Positions 7,112 to 15,881 are shown, counted from the first letter of the stretch. The stretch: 64,000 nucleotides of DNA from CAZCPB01 sp044223975 (GCA_044223975.1 JBGALI010000017.1:1-64000); one strand, 5' to 3'. Program-made: numbers and translations. The notes: a model not told the origin generated them from the sequence alone.

Positions 7112-8613
7112 GCGCGCTGGCCGGGGCCATGGAGACTCTCCGCAAGGTGCAGCCGCTGCGGGTGCGCGGCGTGGTGTCGGCGCTGCGCGGCCTGACCGTG
7201 CTGGTGGAAGAACTTCCGCTGCCGATCGGGTCCCTGGTGGAGATCGGACCGGCTTCGCGCGGCCCCGCCCGCGCGGGGCGGCAGGACCCGGGCGAAGCGG
7301 TTCCCTGCCGCGGCGAGGTCGTGGGCTTCACGCGCGATCAGGCGATCGTGATGACGCTGGGCCAGACGACGGGGATCCGGCCGGGCGACGCGGTCTGGGG
7401 TCTGCAGAGCCACCAGACGGCGCCGGTGGGGCGTGCGCTGCTGGGGCGCGTGGTGGACGGCCTGGGCGCGCCCATGGACGGCGGGCGCACTCTGCGTAAC
7501 ACGCAGCCGCGGTCCCTGAGCCCGGACCCGATCTCGCCGCTCACGCGTCGTCGGATCACGCGCCAGCTCCTGACGGGTGTGCGGGCGATCGACCTGTTCA
7601 CGCCGCTGGGGCGCGGGCAGCGGATCGGGATCTTTGCAGGGCCCGGCGTGGGCAAGAGCACGCTGCTGGGGCAGATCTCGCGCCGTACCAGCGCGGACGT
7701 GAACGTGATCGCGCTGATCGGCGAGCGAGGGCGCGAGGTCAAGGAGTTCATCGAGCACAGCCTCGGGCCCGAGGGGCTGGCGCGGTCGGTGGTGATCGCC
7801 GCAACGGGGGACGAGTCGCCCCTGATGCGGCTGCGGGCGGCGCGCCTGGCGTGCACCGCGGCGGAGTATTTCCGCGACGAGGGGATGGACGTGCTGCTCG
7901 TGATGGACTCGATCACGCGGTTTGCGCACGCGCAGCGCCAGGTCGGGCTGTCAGTCGGCGAGCCGCCGGCGACCAAGGGGTACACGCCGAGCGTCTTTGC
8001 CCAGATGGCGCTGCTGCTGGAGCGGGCGGGGGCGGTGGGGATTGAAGAGGTGACGAAGGGACGAAGTGACGCAGTGACGAAGTCGGAGGAGAAGGCAAGG
8101 ATCAATCCTTCGGGTATTGACACTCCGTCACTTCGTCACTCCGTCACTCCGTCACTTCCGGGCAGCATCACCGGCCTTTACACGATCCTCGTCGAGGGCG
8201 ACGACATGACCGAGCCGGTGGCCGACGCGGCGCGGGGCATCCTCGACGGCCACATCGTGCTCTCGCGGACGCTGGCGAACAAGGGACACTTCCCGGCGAT
8301 CGACGTGATGGACTCGGTCAGCCGTGTGAGCGACGACGTGGCCGACTTGGACCACCTGGATGCACGCCGGCGCGTGGTGCGGCTGATCGCACTGTTCCGC
8401 GAGGTGGAGGACCTGGTGCAGATCGGAGCGTACGCGCGGGGCAGCAACCCCGAGACGGACGTGGCGATCGACATGCAGAGCGCAATCAACGACCTGCTGC
8501 GCCAGGGCAAGGGCGCGGCGCAGCGGTTCGAGGATTCCAGGGCGGCGCTCCTGAAGCTCGCGGCGCAGGCGGTTGAGACCACCGCCAAACTCCAGCGGGC
8601 CAGGCGGGCATAG
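7108..8613 (+). CDS. fliI: Flagellum-specific export ATPase FliI (with repeat-derived insertion)
   Basis: 501 aa, about 45 longer than usual. Rotary F1-type ATPase: Walker A GPGVGKST near residue 178, GERGREVKEF, Walker B VLLVMDSITR near 262, and conserved PPATKGYTPSVFA. The excess is mainly at about residues 310-352, between LLERAG and GSITGLYTILVEGDD, where other family members have a few glycines. That stretch is encoded by an inverted array of the 8-bp GTGACGRA repeat (8050-8158), kept in frame. The catalytic residues are intact, so the protein is probably active with an extra surface loop. Confidence 0.94.
   Translation: MSALAGAMETLRKVQPLRVRGVVSALRGLTVLVEELPLPIGSLVEIGPASRGPARAGRQDPGEAVPCRGEVVGFTRDQAIVMTLGQTTGIRPGDAVWGLQSHQTAPVGRALLGRVVDGLGAPMDGGRTLRNTQPRSLSPDPISPLTRRRITRQLLTGVRAIDLFTPLGRGQRIGIFAGPGVGKSTLLGQISRRTSADVNVIALIGERGREVKEFIEHSLGPEGLARSVVIAATGDESPLMRLRAARLACTAAEYFRDEGMDVLLVMDSITRFAHAQRQVGLSVGEPPATKGYTPSVFAQMALLLERAGAVGIEEVTKGRSDAVTKSEEKARINPSGIDTPSLRHSVTPSLPGSITGLYTILVEGDDMTEPVADAARGILDGHIVLSRTLANKGHFPAIDVMDSVSRVSDDVADLDHLDARRRVVRLIALFREVEDLVQIGAYARGSNPETDVAIDMQSAINDLLRQGKGAAQRFEDSRAALLKLAAQAVETTAKLQRARRA
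8050..8158 (+). repeat. Octamer (GTGACGRA) inverted repeat inside fliI
   Basis: Left arm 8050-8083 is built of GTGACGAA-like units; right arm 8121-8158 is the complementary series CACTCCGTCACTTCGT and so on; a 37-nt centre separates them. It lies wholly inside fliI and contributes residues such as VTKGRSDAVTK and LRHSVTPSL. The same 8-mer occurs as direct arrays at 20637 and 34634. Confidence 0.85.
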
Positions 8614-8650
8614 GCGGCGGGCACGGGGCAAGGGCCCGAGGATGTAGGAC

Positions 8651-9127
8651 GTGGCGCGATTCATCTTTGAGCTCGAGACGGTGCTCGAACAGCGGCGCGC
8701 GGCCGAGCGCTCGCGACAGCTCGCCGTCGCGGCTCTTGAGCGGGAGCGGATGGACCTCGAGGAGCGGGTGCGGGAGGTCCAGCGCGGGATCGTGCGTGAA
8801 AAAGAGGACCTGCGCGACCACCTGTCGGGAGCGGGCAGGGCGGAGGGATCGACCGCGGTGGACATGCGGACGGTGCGGCTCCAGGCCGGCGCATCGCTGC
8901 GGCTGGTGGGGCGTGCGCACCACGCGGCCCTGCAGTTGTCGGGCGTGCTCGCGCGCCTGCAGGGCGCGCGGCGCGAGCTGCTCGCGGCCACGACCCGTCG
9001 GAAGGCGGTCGAGACGCTCCGCGAGCGGCGGCTGGCGGCGTGGAAGCACGCCGAGTCGAGGCGCGAGGCGGCGTCGCTCGACGAACTGAACGTGATGCGC
9101 GCTCCGCGAAAGGAGTCTGAGGCGTGA
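8651..9127 (+). CDS. fliJ: Flagellar FliJ family protein
   Basis: 158 aa, GTG start. Almost entirely predicted coiled coil, opening with FIFELETVLEQRRAAERSRQLA, the typical FliJ N-terminal pattern (F-x-L-x-x-x-L-x-x-R). FliJ couples the FliI ATPase ring to FlhA and escorts substrates. Called from position directly after fliI and from composition; primary sequence in this family is poorly conserved. Its stop overlaps the next GTG start. Confidence 0.82.
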   Translation: MARFIFELETVLEQRRAAERSRQLAVAALERERMDLEERVREVQRGIVREKEDLRDHLSGAGRAEGSTAVDMRTVRLQAGASLRLVGRAHHAALQLSGVLARLQGARRELLAATTRRKAVETLRERRLAAWKHAESRREAASLDELNVMRAPRKESEA

Positions 9128-9825
9128 GATCGATCTGGATGGCGATGTCCGTGCTCGCCGTGGCCAACGTGCTCGGGCTGGTCGCGTTCTTCGGCTGGCT
9201 GAAGGCGACCGACCGGCTGGACCGCGCCCGCTTCGAGCAGGTGCGGGCCATCTTCGCGCCCACGGCCGAGCAGCTCAAGCTCGCCGAGGAGCAGAAGGCG
9301 GTGCAGGCGGCCGCCGAGGCCAAGGCCGCGGCAGAAAAGGCGCGGCTTTCAAAGCCCGGCGTCACGGCGGAGGAGGAGTTGGAGTCGCGGTTTGACGCGA
9401 CCGAGATCGATCGACAGCGGCGGCAGCGGATCCGCGACGAGATTGCGCAGCTCCAACGGATCCTGGGCGAGAAGATGGATCAGCTCGAGCAGCTCAACGC
9501 GCAGATCGCGCAGGCCAAGGTCGAGTTCGACGAATTGACGAGGCGGTCGCGGACCCAGGCGACGGACCAGCAGTTCAAGAAGACGCTGACCGTGCTCGCG
9601 AGCCTGAAGCCTGCCGCGGCAAAGACGATGCTGCGCCAGACGCTGGACACGGGCCCCGCGGGTCAGGAGCAGACGCTCGCGTACCTCAACGCGATGGACG
9701 ACGAGACCCGAACAGCCATCGTCCAGGAGTTCATCAAAGAGGATCCGAAGCTGGCAGCGGAATTGCTAGAACGACTCCGGACGCGGGGGGTGCCGCCGCC
9801 CGCGCCCGGAGAACCGGTGAAATGA
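9124..9825 (+). CDS. MotE-like membrane coiled-coil protein
   Basis: 233 aa, GTG start overlapping fliJ. One N-terminal membrane anchor (about residues 3-25), a long periplasmic coiled coil (residues 60-150), and a C-terminal four-helix-type segment with ALKPAAAKTML-like sequence (ASLKPAAAKTMLRQTLDTG, YLNAMDDETRTAIVQEF) resembling the MgtE-N-like domain of MotE. MotE is a chaperone of the stator-ring protein MotC in some bacteria; here it sits between fliJ and fliK, a place where MotE/FliJ-associated genes commonly occur. Role inferred from architecture and context. Confidence 0.65.
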   Translation: MRSIWMAMSVLAVANVLGLVAFFGWLKATDRLDRARFEQVRAIFAPTAEQLKLAEEQKAVQAAAEAKAAAEKARLSKPGVTAEEELESRFDATEIDRQRRQRIRDEIAQLQRILGEKMDQLEQLNAQIAQAKVEFDELTRRSRTQATDQQFKKTLTVLASLKPAAAKTMLRQTLDTGPAGQEQTLAYLNAMDDETRTAIVQEFIKEDPKLAAELLERLRTRGVPPPAPGEPVK

Positions 9826-11237
9826 ACACAGGCGCGATCGCGCCCAACACGACGACGCAAACCAACGGCAGCGGGCCGTCGCGCGCCGAATCCAGCGACG
9901 ACGCGTTCGCGGCAGCGCTGCGCGGGGCCATGAGCGGGGTGGCCGCCGGGTCCTCCGGCAGCTCACGGGTCGAGCAACTGTTTGCGCACTCCGGCACGAA
10001 TCGCACGCAGGATTCGCGCGGGTCGGACGCGGCGCAGGATCGTTACCGTGGGGTTCGTGAACGCGACCGGAATTCCAAACGCGGGGCGAACGCCGGCGCC
10101 GGCGTTGAGGGGGCGATCGGTGAAGGCGTTGTGATCGGCATGCTCACACCCGAAGCCGCCGCCGCGGCGCTGCTTGTTTCGCCCACGACTCCGAGCCCGC
10201 TTCACGACGCCGCACCGAGGGCCGGATCGATCAAGAACGGGTCGGAAGAAGGGATCATGGAATCGAAGGGTGCGCCGGACGCGGCGCGGCCCCCCGCGGG
10301 CGCGGATGGCGGCGCTGCCGATCGAGAAGACGTGCCGTCGCAGCCGCTCCCCGCGCCCCCCGCCGCGACCGCGACGAGCAATGCACCGGGGAGCTCGCCC
10401 GCAGCCGCGTCACCGGCACCTTCGGATGAGACGAAGAATCCTGGGCCGGGGACGTCGTCGGCTGCTGCTGGGGCCGGCGCCGCTTCTCCCGGATCACGCG
10501 GGCAGGGCGCTTCGGTCCCGGCCTCGCCCGTCCTGGTGAATGAGCCGGTTCCGGCCGCCGCGAGCCGCCCGATCGAGGGGAGCGGCAGTGCACGGGCGAG
10601 CGGTCCGATCAACGCGCTGTCCGCGCTTTCGCGGGTGGGCGCGCCCGCTCGCGGGCCGTCCGACGCCGCGAGAGCACAGGTCGCGCCCCGCCTGATGCGG
10701 GCCGAAGACGACGGAGTGACGGGCCAGGTCGCGCGGGGTCTGGCGTCGGCGCTTCGCCAGCGCTCGGGGTCGATCACGCTGCGCCTGAACCCCGAGGCGC
10801 TGGGCCAGGTGCGCATCGACCTGCGGGTCGACGGCAACAGCGTTCGCGCCAAGGTGGTCGCGGCCGGGGACGATGCCCGCACACTCCTGTCGCGCGATGA
10901 GGCTTCGCTGCGCGGAGCGCTGGAAGCCCGCGGGCTCAAGGTCGAGCACCTGCAGATAGTTTCGCTCGAGCAGGATCGGGCCGAGGCCGCCGCGGCCCGC
11001 GCCGAGGCGGCACAATCGTCGCCGGGACACACGTCCGCGTGGACCGGCGGGGCGGGCCAGCAGGCCCTGGACCGTGAGCCTCAGCGCGGGGCGACCTCGA
11101 GCGCCGGGTCTGGTGCCGGGTCGAGCGCGGCTACCGCCGGCGAGGCCGGCGCGAGCGCCGTCGACGGGTTGATCGCCCATCAGGAACAAACTCTGGTCTG
11201 GGAGGGCTCGGTCCTTCGCCTGGACGCCATCGCGTAG
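9822..11237 (+). CDS. fliK: Flagellar hook-length control protein FliK
   Basis: 471 aa; ATG overlaps the previous stop. The first roughly 300 residues are Ala/Pro/Ser/Gly-rich and probably disordered, as in the FliK ruler. The conserved C-terminal switch domain spans about 315-385: SITLRLNPEALGQVRIDLRV, followed by RTLLSRDEASLRGALEARGL. FliK measures hook length and flips FlhB specificity. flgD and flgE, encoding hook cap and hook, follow. Confidence 0.9.
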   Translation: MNTGAIAPNTTTQTNGSGPSRAESSDDAFAAALRGAMSGVAAGSSGSSRVEQLFAHSGTNRTQDSRGSDAAQDRYRGVRERDRNSKRGANAGAGVEGAIGEGVVIGMLTPEAAAAALLVSPTTPSPLHDAAPRAGSIKNGSEEGIMESKGAPDAARPPAGADGGAADREDVPSQPLPAPPAATATSNAPGSSPAAASPAPSDETKNPGPGTSSAAAGAGAASPGSRGQGASVPASPVLVNEPVPAAASRPIEGSGSARASGPINALSALSRVGAPARGPSDAARAQVAPRLMRAEDDGVTGQVARGLASALRQRSGSITLRLNPEALGQVRIDLRVDGNSVRAKVVAAGDDARTLLSRDEASLRGALEARGLKVEHLQIVSLEQDRAEAAAARAEAAQSSPGHTSAWTGGAGQQALDREPQRGATSSAGSGAGSSAATAGEAGASAVDGLIAHQEQTLVWEGSVLRLDAIA

Positions 11238-11269
11238 CCGCAGAGATTCACACGACAGGAGCGCACACC

Positions 11270-11704
11270 ATGTCCGCCATCGATGCACTCTCGAGTTCGA
11301 CGCCCGCCGCTTCACCGGCCAACGACGGGTACAGCGCCCTGGGATCCGGCGATTTTCTCAAGATCATCCTGAGCGAGCTCTCGCGCCAGGACCCGCTCAA
11401 GCCCAACGACACTTCCACGCTGCTGAACCAGCTCTCGACGGTCCGGTCGATCCAGTCGGACGTCGACCTGTCGGACAAGCTCAAGGGGCTGGTGAGTCAG
11501 AACGAGTGGGCGTCGGGCGCCGGGCTGATCGGCAAGGGAGTCAGCGGGCTGTCGCAGGACGGGACGCGAGTAGCGGGCATGGTGGTGGGCATCTCACGTA
11601 CCGACGCCGGCGCGGTGCTCACGCTGCACGACGGCAGCCGCGTGCCCATGAAGAACGTGGATGAGGTGGTCAACCTGACCCCGCAGCAAGGAGCGGCGGC
11701 GTGA
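11270..11704 (+). CDS. flgD: Flagellar hook capping protein FlgD (short form)
   Basis: 144 aa. N-terminal signature DFLKIILSELSRQDPLKPND with QLSTVRSIQ is diagnostic of FlgD. After it only a small beta domain remains (LIGKGVSGL, GMVVGISRTDAGAVLTLHDG); the Ig/FnIII-like insertion of enterobacterial FlgD (about 230 aa) is missing, so it resembles the compact form of Bacillus. Good GGAG ribosome-binding site. Stop overlaps the next GTG. Confidence 0.92.
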   Translation: MSAIDALSSSTPAASPANDGYSALGSGDFLKIILSELSRQDPLKPNDTSTLLNQLSTVRSIQSDVDLSDKLKGLVSQNEWASGAGLIGKGVSGLSQDGTRVAGMVVGISRTDAGAVLTLHDGSRVPMKNVDEVVNLTPQQGAAA

Positions 11705-12252
11705 GCACGGACGCGTTGTCACTGCTGAGGGCGCTCGGCGGCGGAGTCCGCCCACCGGGGATCGGAGGCGTCGGCCCGGCGCCAGGGACGGCGCGCGCGG
11801 GGGCGGCCTCAGGAGTTCCCTTCTCCGACCTGCTCGCTAAGGCGCAGGCGGGCGAGATCACAAGCTCGCTGCCGGTGACGGTGGCGAGCGGCGCGGGCGT
11901 GAGCCTGTCCGATGATCAGCTCCGGCGGCTGTCGGTTGCGGCGGACCGCGCCGAGGCGTCGGGGGCGACGAGGCCGCTGGTGCTGATCGACGGGATGGCG
12001 CTGCACCTCGACGTCGCCACCCGTCAGGTGACAGGGAAGGTGGACCTGGGTCCAGAGAGTGCGCTCTCCGGGATCGACGGCGTCGTGCGTGCACCGGAGG
12101 CGGAGGCCTCGGGGACGGGTGCCGCGGCGGTCGCGTCGGTCGGCGTGCCGGCGGTCGGCGTGTCCGGCATGAACGCCACGCTGATGCGGGCCCTGGCCCG
12201 TGCCGGTGCGGAGCGCGGCAGCGGATCGGGCGATGATCGAACGGCGGCCTGA
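11701..12252 (+). CDS. Flagellar operon protein of TIGR02530 type
   Basis: 183 aa, GTG start overlapping flgD. The central part reads GVSLSDDQLRRLSVAADRAEA, then RPLVLIDGMALHLDVATRQV, matching the pattern of the small flagellar operon protein found between flgD and flgE in many bacteria (LSxxxxxRLxxAxxKAxxKG, LVLxDxxALIVxVxxxTVIT). The family's biochemical role is unclear. An Ala/Gly-rich C-terminal tail of about 60 residues extends beyond the conserved core. Confidence 0.7.
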   Translation: MSTDALSLLRALGGGVRPPGIGGVGPAPGTARAGAASGVPFSDLLAKAQAGEITSSLPVTVASGAGVSLSDDQLRRLSVAADRAEASGATRPLVLIDGMALHLDVATRQVTGKVDLGPESALSGIDGVVRAPEAEASGTGAAAVASVGVPAVGVSGMNATLMRALARAGAERGSGSGDDRTAA

Positions 12253-12332
12253 CGCCGGAGCGTTGCGAGCGGCCGCGGCGGATCCACTGCCGTCGCGAGC
12301 GGATCGAGTTTCATCCCACGGAGACAGTTCCC

Positions 12333-14093
12333 ATGGCTTCCACGGTCGCGATGTACTCGGCGCTCTCGGGCCTGAACGCCAACGCGCGCAGCCTCGACGT
12401 GATCGGCAACAACATCGCCAACGTGAACACGACGGCGTATAAGTCCAACCGCCTGCTGTTCTCGAACATGTTCAGCGAGACGTTCTCGATCGGAACGGCG
12501 CCCGGCGACACCACGGGCGGGACCAACCCGACGCAGATCGGGCTGGGCGTGGCGATCGCGGGCACGCAGCGTAATTTCACGGGGGGCACGGTCTCTCCCA
12601 CCGGGGACTCGCGTGACCTGGCGATCCAGGGCGACGGGTTCTTCGTGGTCGACGCGGGGGGGCGCCAGGCGTACACCCGGGCGGGCGCGTTTCGCACCAA
12701 CTCGCAGCACAACATCGTGAACGTGAGCGGCGACCAGCTGCTGGGGTACGGCGTTGACAGCAACTTCAACATCAACGCGGGCGTGCTGGTGCCGCTCAAC
12801 GTGCCCGTGGGCTCGCTGACGCTGGCGCAGGCCACCACGAGCGTGCACATGTCGGGCAATCTGAACGCCGACGGTCCGCTTCCGACGCGCGGCTCGCGCA
12901 CGGAGATCGTCGGGCAGGTGCCGAGCGTCGGGCTGCGGGCGATCCCCGGGGCCGTCCCGCCGCCGGCGCCGGGCGAGCAGATCTCCCTCGATACCCGCCT
13001 GGTGGACATCGAGGACCCGCAGCTGCCGTTGTCGGGCATGTCCTTGTTCCGCGTGGGGGAGACCATCCAGCTCGCGGGCGCCGAGCGCGGCACCAAGACG
13101 CTGGCGCCGGCGGACCTGGCGGTCACTCCGACCGCCACGGTGCAGGACTTCCTTGATTTCATGAACGACGCGACGGGCATCCAGCAGACCGGCGGGCCGA
13201 ACCCCGACGGCCGGACGCCGGGGGTTTCGCTCGAGCCGCACCTTGGCATCATTACGGTCGACGGCAACACCGGGACGGCCAACAACCTGCGCATCGAGTC
13301 TTCGGACATCCGCATCCTCGACGATCAGGGCGATTTCACGCGCACGGCGTTCGCGACCGAGCAGAAGCAGAGCGCCGACGGCGAGAGCGTGAGCACCACG
13401 TACGTGGTGTACGACTCGCTCGGAGCGCCCGTGGAAGTCGATCTGGCGATGGTGCTGGACTCCAAGACCAACGCGGGCACGACGTGGCGCTACTACCTGG
13501 ACAGCTCGGAGAACAGCGGGACCTCGATCGCCCTGGGGACGGGGACGATCGCGTTTGACACCTCGGGTCAGCTCACGACGACCGAGCCCGTGCAGGTGAG
13601 CGTCGATCTCGACAATACCGGCGCGGCATCCCCCCTGGTGTTCGAGATGGCGTTCGCGAGCGGGCAGGACTCGGTCACGGCGCTGGCCGACACCGACTCG
13701 AGCATCGCCGCTACCTATCGGGACGGGTCTCCGATCGGCACGCTCACCAACTACGGCGTGGGCCAGGACGGCACCATCACCGGGGTGTTCAGTAACGGCC
13801 TGACGCGCACGCTCGGGCAGGTCGTGCTGGCGACCTTTGCCAACAACGAGGGGCTGGTCGACGTGGGCAACAACCTCTTCGAGGTCGGGCCCAACAGCGG
13901 CACGCCTGTGGTCACCCCCCCGCAGCAGATGGGCGCGGGCGCCATCGTCGGCGGGGCGCTTGAGCTCTCAAACGTCGATCTCTCCGCCGAATTCATCGGG
14001 CTGATCCAGGCCTCGACGGGCTTTTCGGCCAATTCGCGGGTGATCCAGACGTGCAACGACCTGTTCCAGCAGCTGCTGGTCCTGGGGCGATGA
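12333..14093 (+). CDS. flgE: Flagellar hook protein FlgE
   Basis: 586 aa, large for a hook protein. N-terminal rod/hook helix MYSALSGLNANARSLDVIG with NNIANVNTTAYKSNR; C-terminal helix ELSNVDLSAEFIGLIQASTG and FSANSRVIQTCNDLFQQLL. The body is Thr/Gly/Asp-rich beta domains and contains the FlgE-type FLNFAN-like segment GLTRTLGQVVLATFANNEGL. The extra length lies in the variable outer domains (about residues 150-450). Start supported by GGAG 8 nt upstream. Confidence 0.94.
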   Translation: MASTVAMYSALSGLNANARSLDVIGNNIANVNTTAYKSNRLLFSNMFSETFSIGTAPGDTTGGTNPTQIGLGVAIAGTQRNFTGGTVSPTGDSRDLAIQGDGFFVVDAGGRQAYTRAGAFRTNSQHNIVNVSGDQLLGYGVDSNFNINAGVLVPLNVPVGSLTLAQATTSVHMSGNLNADGPLPTRGSRTEIVGQVPSVGLRAIPGAVPPPAPGEQISLDTRLVDIEDPQLPLSGMSLFRVGETIQLAGAERGTKTLAPADLAVTPTATVQDFLDFMNDATGIQQTGGPNPDGRTPGVSLEPHLGIITVDGNTGTANNLRIESSDIRILDDQGDFTRTAFATEQKQSADGESVSTTYVVYDSLGAPVEVDLAMVLDSKTNAGTTWRYYLDSSENSGTSIALGTGTIAFDTSGQLTTTEPVQVSVDLDNTGAASPLVFEMAFASGQDSVTALADTDSSIAATYRDGSPIGTLTNYGVGQDGTITGVFSNGLTRTLGQVVLATFANNEGLVDVGNNLFEVGPNSGTPVVTPPQQMGAGAIVGGALELSNVDLSAEFIGLIQASTGFSANSRVIQTCNDLFQQLLVLGR

Positions 14094-14121
14094 ACTTCGG
14101 GGCTCTCCGGTCGGCCCGGCC

Positions 14122-14149
14122 TCAAGTCGCCCCGCGGGCTCTCCGATAA
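14122..14149 (+). promoter_or_regulatory. Sigma-28 (FliA) promoter candidate before MotA-like gene
   Basis: TCAAG (14122-14126), 15 nt, TCCGATAA (14142-14149). The -10 box differs from the GCCGATAA consensus at one base and the TCAAG -35 form is known from other bacteria. It is 48 nt before the start codon of the gene at 14197, in a cluster that also encodes FliA. Confidence 0.6.
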
Positions 14150-14196
14150 CCGTTCAAGCCCCCGGGTGGGGGCGGTCCCGGCTTCCGGAGAGCGGC

Positions 14197-14901
14197 ATGG
14201 CCTGCGTGATCATCCTCGCATTTACCGGCGGGTCCGCGGGCCCGTTCATCGCGGCGCTGCTGATGGTGGCTTTGGCGGCCATCGTCTGCAAAGTCCTGGA
14301 CCTTCACACACGCGTGGTGCGCTTCTACGCGGGTCCGCCGCGGGTCGAGGACCGTGTCACACAGCTCGTCGCGTGCGCTGCCGCGGCGCAGTACGGGCCG
14401 GGCTGGCTCCACACGCTCGACCAGTGCCGGCGCGACGTGGTGGTGCGCCGCATCGCCGAGGTGTATTTCCGGGGCGCCGACGGCGCTTCCCTGCGCAGCG
14501 CTGCCCGCGCCCAGCTCGAGTCGTGGCTCGAGCAGCGGACGCGCTTCCGGCCGATCCTCCAGCAGGCCGGGATGATCGCCTACGGCGCGTCGCTGGGCGG
14601 GGTAGCGGTGGGGCTGCTGCTGGCGGTCGCCATGGTGACCAACCTGTGGACGCCGCCGGGCGCGATCGCGCTGCTCGCGTTCCTGGGCGTGATGATGGGG
14701 CTTCCCACGCTCGGATTCTGCCGCGTGATGCTGGATGATCGCGAGGGCCAGACGGCGGCCGGAGTGCTCGACCGCGAGCTGATCGTGACGGCGTTCGTGG
14801 GGATCATCGAGAACGCCGACAGCGCCGAGGTGGAGCGACGGTTGCGGGCCCTGCTCCCCAGCACGAGCACGGCCGAGCGCCGCGAGAGCAAAGTCGCGTG
14901 A
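14197..14901 (+). CDS. Divergent MotA-like membrane protein
   Basis: 234 aa. Hydrophobic segments at about residues 1-30 and a pair at 125-170 (GASLGGVAVGLLLAVAMV, ALLAFLGVMMGLPTLGF), then a cytoplasmic tail: LDRELIVTAFVGIIENADSA and VERRLRALLP. That tail matches the MotA end (xxELIxxGIxxIxxGENPRxxxxRL) in spacing, and the last two segments sit where MotA TM3/TM4 sit. The gene lies between flgE and fliL, the usual motA-motB place, but no motB follows. It is divergent, so stator function is inference; GGAG ribosome-binding site present. Confidence 0.55.
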   Translation: MACVIILAFTGGSAGPFIAALLMVALAAIVCKVLDLHTRVVRFYAGPPRVEDRVTQLVACAAAAQYGPGWLHTLDQCRRDVVVRRIAEVYFRGADGASLRSAARAQLESWLEQRTRFRPILQQAGMIAYGASLGGVAVGLLLAVAMVTNLWTPPGAIALLAFLGVMMGLPTLGFCRVMLDDREGQTAAGVLDRELIVTAFVGIIENADSAEVERRLRALLPSTSTAERRESKVA

Positions 14902-15076
14902 GCCCGGGCCGACCCTGCGCGGGTCGACCGAGAACACGCAAGGCGCTCCGCCTGTGACGGGTGTGCGGGCGCATCGGTCCGCCGCCGCACGGCGAGAGCC
15001 GCGGCGAGCGCCATTCGCGGACCAATCGAACCGAAACTAAGGCTGGCGCGACGGAACGCGCGAGTGGAGAATCCCC

Positions 15077-15625
15077 GTGGCGGACGCGGAAGCCAAGTCG
15101 GACAAGAAGGCCCCCGAGGGCGCGGCCGAGGCCAAGAAGAAGCCGCCGATCAAGATGATCGGCATCATGGCCGGCGTCATGGTCCTTGAGGCCGTGGCGG
15201 TGTACGTGGCGGTGGGGGCCCTCGGACACAAGCCGGAGACCGCAGAGGCCAAGCACATCGAAGGCGGGCACGGCGACCACGCCTCGGGAGAAGAGCTGGT
15301 CGAGCTTCCCCTCGTCGACGACAAGTTCCAGAACCTTTCGTCGGGAACGACGTGGTTGTGGGACTGCGCCCTGGTCATCCAGGTCAAGAAGAAGAACGAG
15401 GAGTACGCCAAGGGCCGCCAGAAGGCGCACGAAGCGGAGATCAAGGAGGGAATCTCCATGATCTTCCGCAAGGCGACGCTCAACCAGCTCAAAGAGCCGG
15501 GCCTGGAGACCATCAACCGCCAGGTCGCGGCCTTCATCGCGACGATCATCGAGCCCGACAAGGAGAAGACCCCGCGCTTTGAGCGGGTGCTGATCCCCAA
15601 GGCCCGCGGCTTCGCGATGGACTGA
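15077..15625 (+). CDS. fliL: Flagellar basal body-associated protein FliL-like
   Basis: 182 aa, GTG start. Lys/Ala-rich cytoplasmic N-terminus, one membrane segment at about residues 27-48 (MIGIMAGVMVLEAVAVYVAV), a His/Glu-rich linker (HIEGGHGDHASGEE), then a periplasmic domain. The SPFH-like FliL fold is plausible: regulated strands, EIKEGISMIFRKATLNQLKEPG (normally xxIRDxIxxxLSxxxxxxL) and a basic helix. Position before fliN supports it. FliL tunes stators. Sequence is divergent, so confidence rests partly on synteny. Confidence 0.78.
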   Translation: MADAEAKSDKKAPEGAAEAKKKPPIKMIGIMAGVMVLEAVAVYVAVGALGHKPETAEAKHIEGGHGDHASGEELVELPLVDDKFQNLSSGTTWLWDCALVIQVKKKNEEYAKGRQKAHEAEIKEGISMIFRKATLNQLKEPGLETINRQVAAFIATIIEPDKEKTPRFERVLIPKARGFAMD

Positions 15626-15881
15626 GTTCGCCCGGACCCGTCGGATCGGCGCGGGCGCCTGCCCGTCGCACGCTTCGTCAAGACTCCCGCACAAAGACCG
15701 TCGCGCAGACCCTGCCGAGCGCCGGGATTTTCCTTGCGCACAAGCGCAGAAGAAATCTGACGCCTCAAGCCGCACCTGTCCGATGGGTGGATGCCGAACG
15801 GAGTCTTCGGCCCGCGCGGGGGGTGCGCCATGCGCCCGCCGCGCGAGAGCGCGAGCGGAATCGCTCGATCGAGAGGCCAGG
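15626..15881. other. Gap where fliM would be expected
   Basis: These 256 nt separate fliL from fliN and hold no credible ORF on either strand. In most fliL-fliM-fliN operons fliM (about 330 aa) lies here. I see no remnant: the sequence is ordinary GC-rich spacer without SpoA-like or FliM-like coding potential, so fliM is moved elsewhere rather than decayed at this spot. Confidence 0.6.

Noticed and set aside
15764..15788. TCAAG ... TCCGATGG before fliN as a sigma-28 promoter
   Set aside because: Spacer is only 9 nt.
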